NCBI GenBank assembly: GCA_041669745.1
Contig: JBAYAO010000011.1
Location: forward strand, 1-24,212
Direction: 5' to 3'
Source of the DNA: JBAZDV01 sp041669745
Lineage (GTDB): Archaea > Thermoplasmatota > Thermoplasmata > Methanomassiliicoccales > Methanomethylophilaceae
DNA: 24,212 bases
Part shown: one piece after another, positions 15,623 through 22,618 of the stretch
Layout of the letters: each line of letters starts with the position of its first letter
Numbering within the stretch: the first letter of the stretch is position 1
Notes under the pieces: model-generated
Told to the model about the DNA's origin: nothing
Databases searched by the model: none
Seen by the model: only the letters and a program-made list of their open reading frames with translations
Position numbers and translations under genes: made by a program

Positions 15623-15649
15623 GTATAACGTATTTTCTGAATGTTATAC
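15623..15649 (-). promoter_or_regulatory. Operator-like dyad at the hydantoinase-like gene promoter
   Basis: GTATAAC (15623-15629) and its exact complement GTTATAC (15643-15649) are 20 bp apart centre to centre, that is two helical turns on one face. On the minus strand a TATA box TTTATAAT (15670-15663) predicts transcription near 15640, inside the dyad. A further near-copy CGTTATAT lies at 15711-15718. The rest of 15585-15831 is A/T-rich without a gene. Confidence 0.55.
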
Positions 15650-15831
15650 AGTAAACGATAGTATTATAAAGAAAACAGTACGGTAGACACGAATATCGAA
15701 CAAAATTATACGTTATATCGGCTTTTTAACAGTAATCTAACCTCAAACATACGACCAAATATCGGCTGTCGCGGGAGAGGTTCTCCTCTAAGGGGATCAA
15801 CATCCATAATGCAAATCATATTATGTTGAAC

Positions 15832-16440
15832 TCAATGGATTTTCTGTCCGATGATTATGAAATAATCGTCGTCGTCCTCTGTGTACGATGTTCGTATTCC
15901 CGCATCGGCGAACATTATCTCAAGGTCCTCTATCGACGGTAGATAGTCCAAAGATATGGCATCTCCTCCTTCTCTGTGGACCTGGTTTATCCTATCTCTG
16001 GAACAGGAATGGGAGATCATCAGTGTTCCGTTCCTTCTGAGTGCTTTAGACAATATCGATATCGCACGCGGTTTGTCGGGGAAATGTGGGAAGCACGAAT
16101 AACAGACGACGATGTCAAATTTGTCCTGGTAATCCATTTCGTACAGGTCCTTGACCTTAAATTCGACATTCGGATGAGTTTCATAGGGATATTTTTTCCT
16201 GGCAACTTCGACCATCTTCTCGGAATAATCGATTGCCAGAACATCTCCAGAGCTCAGGGCTCTTTCGTAAAAAGGTACCATCACGCCTGTCCCGGCTCCT
16301 ATGTCCATGATGTGTTCTTCGCCTCTGATCTTCAGCAGAGATGTGATGAAATCTACTTTGTCAAGATCGTGTATCGATATGACATCCCATTGTTCAGCAT
16401 TCTGGTCAAAGAATTCTTTTCTATTCGGAGGTTCGATCAT
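15832..16440 (-). CDS. Class I SAM-dependent methyltransferase in the ABC importer operon
   Basis: A 202-residue methyltransferase of the Methyltransf_11/25 type with motif I MDIGAGTG (45-52), the acidic residue binding the SAM ribose in AIDYS (D71), and the leading FFDQNAEQWD helix (10-19) common to small-molecule methyltransferases. A TTG at 16455 overlapping the ATPase stop would add five residues; the ATG at 16440, with GTGA just before it, is preferred. It is the fourth and last gene of the metal-chelate ABC operon, 11 nt after the ATPase gene, so its substrate may be the imported ligand or a product of its processing. The substrate itself cannot be read from the sequence. Confidence 0.85.
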   Translation of the reverse strand: MIEPPNRKEFFDQNAEQWDVISIHDLDKVDFITSLLKIRGEEHIMDIGAGTGVMVPFYERALSSGDVLAIDYSEKMVEVARKKYPYETHPNVEFKVKDLYEMDYQDKFDIVVCYSCFPHFPDKPRAISILSKALRRNGTLMISHSCSRDRINQVHREGGDAISLDYLPSIEDLEIMFADAGIRTSYTEDDDDYFIIIGQKIH

Positions 16441-16451
16441 TGTTTCACGCT

Positions 16452-17216
16452 TCAAACATCATATGGTTTCGGGACGATTATCGGGATACCATGCACTTCC
16501 TCTACGTACGAATCGACATTGTACACGCTCATTATGTTATCAGGGGTGATCACTTCCCTCCCCCCTGCAGCATATATCCCTCCGTTCTTCATAAGGATAA
16601 ATTTGTCGGAGTGACGAACTGCGAGATTAAGGTCGTGAACGACCATTATTGCAGCCATATCGTTGTTCTTCACGACCTTCTGTATAATGTGCATTATAAG
16701 GTGCTGATTGGACGGATCGAGATTGTTGGTGGGTTCATCGAGGAGTATCACCTTTGGCTGCTGAACAATGGCCCTTGCAATTTGAACGAGTTGATATTCT
16801 CCACCGCTGATCTCGTCCACGTATTTCGTGGATATATCATTCAGTCCAACGAGTTCGATGACCTTACCCGTCAGACGGAAATCCTTTTCCGAAGCATCTA
16901 GTGTGACGTGCGGCTTTCTCCCCAGCAGGACGGATTCGAACACCGTTATCCTGGACAGTTCTCCTCTCTGCGCCACATATCCAATCTCCTTCGCTATGGC
17001 ATTCCTGCTCATGTGGCCGACATCCTCTCCGTTGATTGTGACAAGGCCGGATTCCGGATGAAGGATGTTGTTAAGACATCTCAGAAGTGTGGTCTTTCCA
17101 ACCCCGTTGGGTCCGAGTATCGAGACTATATCCCCTTCTTCGACATCAAGTGTGATGTCGCTGAGGGTCTTTTCGCTTCTGTAAGAAAAATCCATTCCGT
17201 CTACGTTGAATTTCAT
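16452..17216 (-). CDS. ABC importer ATP-binding protein (FecE/BtuD family)
   Basis: A 254-residue ATPase of iron-siderophore/cobalamin importers. It has Walker A GPNGVGKT (35-42), the Q-loop at Gln83 (VAQRGELS), signature ISGGEYQLVQIARA (136-149), Walker B VILLDEPT (156-163), the D-loop NNLDPSNQ and the switch His194 (VVHDL). Its ATG follows the permease TAG with no base between, in the same reading frame. GAAGGT about 8 nt upstream, inside the permease gene, supports separate initiation. It energises uptake through the FecCD permease encoded just upstream. Confidence 0.93.
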   Translation of the reverse strand: MKFNVDGMDFSYRSEKTLSDITLDVEEGDIVSILGPNGVGKTTLLRCLNNILHPESGLVTINGEDVGHMSRNAIAKEIGYVAQRGELSRITVFESVLLGRKPHVTLDASEKDFRLTGKVIELVGLNDISTKYVDEISGGEYQLVQIARAIVQQPKVILLDEPTNNLDPSNQHLIMHIIQKVVKNNDMAAIMVVHDLNLAVRHSDKFILMKNGGIYAAGGREVITPDNIMSVYNVDSYVEEVHGIPIIVPKPYDV

Positions 17217-18341
17217 CTATCTGTACCTTCTGATGAGCAAGTATATGAAGAGAGGTCCGCCCAGGAGGGATGTTATTATCCCTACGGGTATGACCTCGGG
17301 TGCCAATATCTGTTTTCCCACAAGGTCTGCCGCAACGAGTATCACGGAGCCTATTATCATGGAGGCGGGTATGAGATATCTGTGATCGCCGCCGATAATC
17401 ATACGTGCAATGTGCGGACCAAGTAACCCGATGAATGCAATGATTCCGAAGAATGAGACGATCACGGAGCATAGCAGCGAAGAGAGGACCATTCCGACTA
17501 TCCTTTCCCTCTCAGTGTTTATACCCAATCCTTTGGCCGTCTCTTCCCCCGCGTCCATAGCATTGTAGTCCCATCGTCTGTAGACGAAGTAGAGCGTTAT
17601 AGGCAGCAATACGGCGAATACGAAAAAATCCCATGACCAGGTGGCTCTTCCAAGATCTCCAAAACTCCACGAGACTATGTTGGCCAATTGGGCATCTGTC
17701 GCGATGTACTGTACGAAGGAGAGACCGGCTGAGAAAATAGCGCTTATGGCTATCCCAGCCAAAACCATGGTTTCCGCAGTGACCTTGGTGATCCTGGTGA
17801 GCAGCAGTATAACACCGGTGGCGACCATGCTGAAGAAGAACGCAAAACCTGTGGTAACAAAGGGATTGTCGATCGAGATCGCCGAGGTCATCATGGACCC
17901 GGTACCGACGAACACGATCGAGAACGCAGCACCGAATGCTGCGGCGCTGGACAACCCCAGCGTATAAGGGGAAGCTAAAGGGTTCCTGAGGATACATTGC
18001 ATGACCACCCCGGATATCGCGAGCCCGGCGCCTATCAGTATCCCGCCTATTATCCTTACGAGCCTGACATTCCAAACTATCCGTCCGAGGCCCGTGTTGT
18101 CCAATGTGAATATGTATCCCAGGACATCACTGAACGGGATATGTATCGGGCCGATGTACGCCGCCGTGAACAGTAGAACTATGAGCAGCAGGGAGGTGCC
18201 CAGTATGAAGAGTCTTTTGTGTTTCAGGCAGCCTTTGTAGGCCTTGGAAGAGTCCGGTTCGGATTCGTCGTCATCGTATATCCTGTACCTTTCATCGTAC
18301 CTATCGGTTCCCATCTGGATTCCGTCCGCGTTCCCTTCCAA
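17217..18341 (-). CDS. ABC importer permease (FecCD/BtuC family)
   Basis: A 374-residue membrane permease of the FecCD family, with about ten helices after residue 45. Family hallmarks are RIVWNVRLVRIIGGILIGAG, AISGVVMQCILRNPLASPYTLGLSSAAAFGAA (the substrate-pore region) and GIIAFIGLLGPHIARMIIGGDHR, the coupling helix that contacts the ATPase. The first ~43 residues are acidic and cytoplasmic, longer than usual. The start used is TTG at 18341, 19 nt after the binding-protein stop; an ATG at 18317 would remove 8 residues and is equally possible. The stop is TAG and is followed at once by the ATPase ATG. Confidence 0.92.
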   Translation of the reverse strand: MEGNADGIQMGTDRYDERYRIYDDDESEPDSSKAYKGCLKHKRLFILGTSLLLIVLLFTAAYIGPIHIPFSDVLGYIFTLDNTGLGRIVWNVRLVRIIGGILIGAGLAISGVVMQCILRNPLASPYTLGLSSAAAFGAAFSIVFVGTGSMMTSAISIDNPFVTTGFAFFFSMVATGVILLLTRITKVTAETMVLAGIAISAIFSAGLSFVQYIATDAQLANIVSWSFGDLGRATWSWDFFVFAVLLPITLYFVYRRWDYNAMDAGEETAKGLGINTERERIVGMVLSSLLCSVIVSFFGIIAFIGLLGPHIARMIIGGDHRYLIPASMIIGSVILVAADLVGKQILAPEVIPVGIITSLLGGPLFIYLLIRRYR

Positions 18342-18360
18342 GATCCTAGGTCTGTTTCCT

Positions 18361-19446
18361 TCAGAGCGTCACCACTCCGCAGCCGCCGCTGGTCTGACCT
18401 TCGGCGAGGTCCGCGTATGTGACCGTGGTTCCGTTGTAGAAGAGCTGGATGACTTCATTTGCCTTATCTTCGAACGTCCAATCGTAGGCATCGCCGTTTA
18501 CGATATGGGCCGTATAGAAGCAATTTATCAACTGACTGTCCCACTGCGTTCCCCAATTCTTGTAGACCATGACCTTATAGACATTATCGTTGAGTATCGC
18601 AGGTTCGCTGTACAGTGTCGTTGTTCCTATGTAGGTGTTGATCTGATCGGTCGTTGTGGCGACCGAGCTACCGTCTATAAAGATGTAGTCGAATGTCTCG
18701 GCTATGATTTCCTCTATGGTCGTGTTGTACGGTTGTCCGCCGACGCCAGAATGGTTCGGCGGCATGACATTGGTGACACCGGAGTATGTGAATGGCAGGT
18801 AATCCCCAGACGTTTTGAGGAAGTTCCCTGCACCGTAGAACATCATACCGCATGCGTATCCGGAGACGTTCGCGACCGTTTTTGCGGTTATGTCGGCGAT
18901 AAGACCCCTTACACCGTTATTGATCTCGCTGGCTCTGTTCTCTTCACCAAGCAGTATCCCGAGTTTGGTTATTTGGTCGAACCATGCATCGGCCCCGAAT
19001 TCCAGATCGGCGTTTATCCCGTACACGGGTATTCCGTAAGTGCTCTGTTCTTGATCAAGGTCCGTAACGGACACAGTGGATGAAATTATTATATCTGGGT
19101 CCAATTGGATTATCTCTTCCGCGCTGCTCACGGTGATAGTATCCAACGAACTGAAAAGATCCTTGTACACTTGGGCGTAACCTTTGTCACCGATTATCTT
19201 GTCGTTGGAATCTATAGCGCATACTTTGTTTACAGAATCGAAATAGCTGACAAGTTCAAGTGAACATGATTTGATGCACAGGATGGCCCCTATGTTTTCC
19301 GGTACGGAAACGGTCCTGTTACGGGAGTCGACGACATCCACGTCCCCCGGGGGATCGTCTTTGTTCAAGGCATAAATGCCAATTCCCATCGCTGCAATTG
19401 CCACTATTGCAACGACGGCTATCGTGATGATCTGATTTTTCTCCAT
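18361..19446 (-). CDS. ABC importer substrate-binding protein (FecB/BtuF-like), membrane-anchored
   Basis: A 361-residue surface binding protein of the periplasmic-binding-protein 2 class (type III, single-helix hinge), used for iron-siderophore, haem or cobalamin. An N-terminal hydrophobic helix (residues 6-26) without a lipobox cysteine suggests that it is held in the membrane by this anchor, as is common in archaea. The first lobe has DSRNRTVSVPENIGAILCI and EEIIQLDPDIIISS, the standard phrases of the family; the second lobe has EEIIAETFDYIFIDG and the linking long helix. The C-terminus ends in a glycine/cysteine motif (SGGCGVVTL). The ligand is not identifiable; in a methylotrophic methanogen, corrinoids and iron are both likely. 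It is the first gene of the operon, behind a palindromic promoter element. Confidence 0.9.
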   Translation of the reverse strand: MEKNQIITIAVVAIVAIAAMGIGIYALNKDDPPGDVDVVDSRNRTVSVPENIGAILCIKSCSLELVSYFDSVNKVCAIDSNDKIIGDKGYAQVYKDLFSSLDTITVSSAEEIIQLDPDIIISSTVSVTDLDQEQSTYGIPVYGINADLEFGADAWFDQITKLGILLGEENRASEINNGVRGLIADITAKTVANVSGYACGMMFYGAGNFLKTSGDYLPFTYSGVTNVMPPNHSGVGGQPYNTTIEEIIAETFDYIFIDGSSVATTTDQINTYIGTTTLYSEPAILNDNVYKVMVYKNWGTQWDSQLINCFYTAHIVNGDAYDWTFEDKANEVIQLFYNGTTVTYADLAEGQTSGGCGVVTL

Positions 19447-19486
19447 GATTTCACTTCGCCGTGTCTAGTGATACTATTGTGTAAAC

Positions 19487-19527
19487 AGTAACATTTAGTA
19501 GGTACGATATCGTAGATAAATATTACT
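19487..19527 (-). promoter_or_regulatory. Importer promoter with nested dyads
   Basis: A perfect 12-bp palindrome TACGATATCGTA (19503-19514) is nested within a longer dyad, AGTAACATTTA (19487-19497) and TAAATATTACT (19517-19527), which match in 10 of 11 pairs. The TATA-like box on the minus strand (19525-19517) predicts transcription near 19495, so the palindrome lies between box and start, a typical repressor position. A metal-dependent repressor is an attractive but untested guess. Confidence 0.6.
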
Positions 19528-19640
19528 CAGGCAGGGAACGACGTACATCTCTGTGTATTCCGTGACGTGTCAGACGACACGGTACCGCAAATGTCGTATG
19601 CGCAGGACGGCATCCGTCTGTGTTGTCAGGGACTAGATCC

Positions 19641-19829
19641 CTACGGTTCTATCTTTGCTTCAAATCCAATGTCATCCAATATCTCGATCGTTTTCTTCGT
19701 ATCCATATCGGAACCTTTCACAGTCACGGTTTTGTTCCCAAGGTCTACGGAAAATTCTATCCCTTCGGATTTCAAGGCATTCGTGATACGTTCCACGCAC
19801 TTGCTGCAGTGCATTTCGTCTACTTTCAA
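19641..19829 (-). CDS. copZ: Copper chaperone CopZ (heavy-metal-associated domain)
   Basis: A 62-residue stand-alone HMA domain with the copper site M6-H-C8-S-K-C11 near the N-terminus and the usual beta-alpha-beta-beta-alpha-beta pattern, ending in the family phrase EILDDIGFEAKIE. It would carry Cu(I) in the cytosol to the CopA pump or to the CsoR sensor. The start is TTG at 19829, since the next Met is already in the metal site. It lies 20 nt after csoR and is the last gene of the copA-csoR-copZ operon. Its stop is TAG. Confidence 0.9.
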   Translation of the reverse strand: MKVDEMHCSKCVERITNALKSEGIEFSVDLGNKTVTVKGSDMDTKKTIEILDDIGFEAKIEP

Positions 19830-19849
19830 TATGGTCGTTTTTTCACATC

Positions 19850-20134
19850 CTATTTCATGAGTCTCTGTACCGTTTTGATAAGTTCGTCTATTACCTCATC
19901 GTTGCCTTCACGTATGTTATCGGCCACGCAGGTTCTGATATGATTTCCGAGCAGTTCTTTGTTGAAGGCATTCAGTGCCGCCTGGATAGCGGATACCTGG
20001 ACGAGTATATCTACGCAATAGGCATCATTTTCGAGCATTCCCTTGACACCGCGGACCTGACCCTCTACTCGGTTCAATCTGTTCTTCAGGTCGTTGAACT
20101 CCCCGCCGCTCCGATGCTTGGTTTTGTCGGTCAT
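19850..20134 (-). CDS. csoR: CsoR-family copper-sensing transcriptional repressor
   Basis: A 94-residue all-helical regulator of the CsoR/RcnR family. The Cu(I) ligands are present with the same spacing as in Mycobacterium tuberculosis CsoR: C40, H65 and C69 (YCVDIL, NHIRTC). The N-terminal helix carries the conserved LKNRLNRVEGQVRGVKGML (16-34) that contributes to DNA binding. In the apo state the tetramer represses; copper binding releases the operator. The ATG overlaps the copA stop by 4 nt, so it is translated with its target and autoregulated through the operator ahead of copA. The stop is TAG. Confidence 0.93.
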   Translation of the reverse strand: MTDKTKHRSGGEFNDLKNRLNRVEGQVRGVKGMLENDAYCVDILVQVSAIQAALNAFNKELLGNHIRTCVADNIREGNDEVIDELIKTVQRLMK

Positions 20135-22377
20135 AGTGTCCTGCCCCTCAATCTCAAAGCGTTAGATACGACGCAAACGGAACTGAGACTCATCGCCAAA
20201 GCACCGACAATGGGTGAAAGCAAAATCCCAAGGGAAGGGTAGAGGACACCGGCTGCGATTGGAATGCCTATTATGTTGTAGCAGAATGCCCAGAACAGAT
20301 TCTCTTTGATATTTCTCATTGTCATACGACTGAGATTCACCGCTTTTTTGACATCGGATATATCATTCCTCATCAGTATGATGTCAGCAGATTCAACCGC
20401 TATGTCGCTGCCGTTCCCGATCGCACAGCCGATGTCGGCCTGTACGAGTGCCGGTGCATCGTTTATTCCGTCTCCAACCATCATTACGGTCTTATTCGCA
20501 CCTTGCAGATTCTTAATCGCTGCGGCCTTGTCCTCCGGTAGAACTTCGGCTATGACCTCATCCGCTCCGATCTGTCTTCCAACGTGTTCTGCCACCGTCC
20601 TGTTGTCGCCGGTCAGCATAACGACGTGCAGTCCCATGTCCTTCAGCTGTCTGACGGCGGTCACACTGGTATCCCTTACAGGATCCGCCACGCCTATTAC
20701 CCCGTCCAGTTCGCCGTTCACTGCAACGAGCATCGGTGTTTCGCCTCTCGTTATGAGAGCCTCGATCCTATCCGAGAAGATCGCGGTGTTTATGTCTTTC
20801 TCTTGCATCAGCCTGTCGTTTCCTATGAGGACAGTGCGTCCGTCAGAGAGTTCTGCCCTGATGCCCTTGCCAGAATAGTTATCGAAGCTGGAGACCGTCA
20901 GTCCGCTTTCGATATTCATCGATCTTGCGTATTCGGTGATGGCGGAGGCAAGCGGGTGTTGGGACACGGACTCGACGATCGCGGCGACGGAGATCAATTC
21001 CTTCGAATCCGTTTTGTCGGTCAGGATCTCGGTGACCGTCGGTCTGCCCTCGGTAACGGTCCCCGTCTTGTCCAATACGACGGTCGTGGTTTTATACGTA
21101 ACCTCCAGTGATTCGCCGCTCCGTATGAGGATTCCATTTCTGGCACCCAGGCCCATACCGACTACGATAGCGGTTGGTGTGGCGAGTCCCATGGCGCACG
21201 GACAGGCGATCACGAGAACGGAAGTGAATACCATAAGGACAAAGAACGAATCTTTCCCGATTAACAGCCAAATGAGACTCGCCGCTACGGCGACAGCGAT
21301 CACGAAGGGAACGAACATCCCTGCGACCCTATCCGCTATCTTTGATATGGGTGCCTTCTTCCCCTGTGCATCTTCGACGAACTTTATGATCCTCGAAAGC
21401 GCGGTATCCGCACCTACGCGGGTGATCCTGACGTACAATATGCCGTTCTGATTAAGAGTACCTCCGATAACCTCGGTGTCCACTGTCTTCTCCACAGGCA
21501 TGCTCTCTCCGGTCAACATCGATTCATCAACGCTGCTTGAACCACGTATAACCACGCCATCCAGAGGTATCTTGCAACCGGGTTTCACAAGAACGGTGTT
21601 GCCGGCGGATAGTTTCTCCGTTGCAATCTCATGCTGTGTACCGTCGCTTTCCACAAGAACGGCGGTATCGGGTGTAAGTCCCATGAGCTTTTCGACTGCA
21701 TCCGTGGTCTTACGTTTACTTCCGGCCTCCATGTATTTTCCCAGCGATACGAGTGTTACAACGATTGCTGAAGCCTCAAAGAAGAGCTGATGCACCAGCT
21801 CTGGATGGTCCGTTAGCAGCAGAAGGATGGAAAAACTGTATACGAATGCGACGGAACTGCCTATAGCTACCAGAGAGTCCATGTTCGGATTGAGGTGGAG
21901 AAGTGCCTTGAAACCGCTGATGAAGAATCTTCGTCCGATGAAGATGATGATCAATGCAAGAAGCATCTGAACCAAGGCGTAATTGACGGTATGCGTATCC
22001 ATGGAGACTATCCCCGGGAGAGGTGCACCGAAGAGCATCACCCCCATGGAGACATAGAGCAATACGGCAGACAGGACCAGCGCGAGCGCTATGCTGTTGC
22101 GTTCACGACGAAATGCTGTCTGTCCATCATTTTTTTGATCTTCGGGTCTTCGTTCTTTGATGTCGGATTCAGGAAAAGCCTTGAAACCTGCCTTTTCTAT
22201 CTTTTTGACGATCATCTCCGGCGTGATCTTCGTCTCATCGTATTCTATATCCAGTTTACCCGTTGCGAGGTTGACATCGCTTCGTATCACTCCGTCCATC
22301 TTACGTGTGATGCGCTCTATCGATGACGAACAGGCGGCACAATGCATGCCCTCTATCGTATAGATCTCATGTCTCAT
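20131..22377 (-). CDS. copA: Copper-exporting P1B-type ATPase CopA
   Basis: A 748-residue P-type ATPase that pumps Cu(I) out of the cytosol. One N-terminal HMA domain has the GMHCAAC site (C13, C16). The membrane core contains the copper-selecting CPC motif (C392-P-C394, in VIACPCAMGLATP), the phosphorylation site DKTGT (D436), the SQHPLASAI nucleotide-binding motif (the P1B HP dipeptide) and GDGINDAPAL (D636, D640). Eight membrane helices are expected, as is normal for P1B-1 pumps. It is the first gene of the copper operon, with GGGAGAT as ribosome binding site and a CsoR-like operator next to its TATA box. It lies divergent from trpE. Confidence 0.96.
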   Translation of the reverse strand: MRHEIYTIEGMHCAACSSSIERITRKMDGVIRSDVNLATGKLDIEYDETKITPEMIVKKIEKAGFKAFPESDIKERRPEDQKNDGQTAFRRERNSIALALVLSAVLLYVSMGVMLFGAPLPGIVSMDTHTVNYALVQMLLALIIIFIGRRFFISGFKALLHLNPNMDSLVAIGSSVAFVYSFSILLLLTDHPELVHQLFFEASAIVVTLVSLGKYMEAGSKRKTTDAVEKLMGLTPDTAVLVESDGTQHEIATEKLSAGNTVLVKPGCKIPLDGVVIRGSSSVDESMLTGESMPVEKTVDTEVIGGTLNQNGILYVRITRVGADTALSRIIKFVEDAQGKKAPISKIADRVAGMFVPFVIAVAVAASLIWLLIGKDSFFVLMVFTSVLVIACPCAMGLATPTAIVVGMGLGARNGILIRSGESLEVTYKTTTVVLDKTGTVTEGRPTVTEILTDKTDSKELISVAAIVESVSQHPLASAITEYARSMNIESGLTVSSFDNYSGKGIRAELSDGRTVLIGNDRLMQEKDINTAIFSDRIEALITRGETPMLVAVNGELDGVIGVADPVRDTSVTAVRQLKDMGLHVVMLTGDNRTVAEHVGRQIGADEVIAEVLPEDKAAAIKNLQGANKTVMMVGDGINDAPALVQADIGCAIGNGSDIAVESADIILMRNDISDVKKAVNLSRMTMRNIKENLFWAFCYNIIGIPIAAGVLYPSLGILLSPIVGALAMSLSSVCVVSNALRLRGRTL

Positions 22378-22417
22378 CTGACGTATCTCCCTTTATCACC
22401 GGACGTATATATTGGAT

Positions 22418-22439
22418 ATACCCATGGGGGGTATTTATA
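22418..22439 (-). promoter_or_regulatory. copA promoter with CsoR-type operator
   Basis: ATACCC-ATGGG-GGGTAT (22418-22434) is a perfect 6-bp inverted repeat with a central run of G, the form of known CsoR operators. It overlaps the minus-strand TATA box TATAAATA (22439-22432); predicted transcription starts near 22410, giving a ~33-nt leader to copA. Confidence 0.75.
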
Positions 22440-22523
22440 GGATATGGATACAGGATCACCGTAACGAGCAGTGTGGCCTCTCACTACTACGGCATATCTC
22501 ACCTTTCAGATTTTTCAATCAGA

Positions 22524-22577
22524 TTAATGTATATAAATATACATTAATGTAAATTAATATACAAGAGTACTTATATT
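22524..22577 (+). promoter_or_regulatory. trpE promoter with tandem 20-bp operator repeats
   Basis: Two direct copies of TGTA-N8-TACA lie at 22528-22543 and 22548-22563, exactly 20 bp apart and identical in 14 of 16 bases. The first belongs to a longer dyad, TTAATGTATA-N4-TATACATTAA (22524-22547), and a perfect palindrome TACATTAATGTA (22540-22551) bridges the two. A TATA-like CTTATATTT follows at 22570-22578, about 45 nt before the trpE ATG; an alternative box lies inside the first copy. Confidence 0.65.
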
Positions 22578-22618
22578 TGAGCATTATAAACCACCATAAC
22601 ATAGCATTGGGGATACAA

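Noticed and set aside
15775..15790. AGAGG-TTCT-CCTCT hairpin downstream of the methyltransferase gene as a terminator.
   Set aside because: No T-run follows it on the minus strand; support is too weak to call it.
20306..20878. Long open frames on the plus strand across copA (also 20936-21451, and similar across other genes).
   Set aside because: They are opposite-strand shadows of a strongly conserved coding sequence and contain no recognisable protein.
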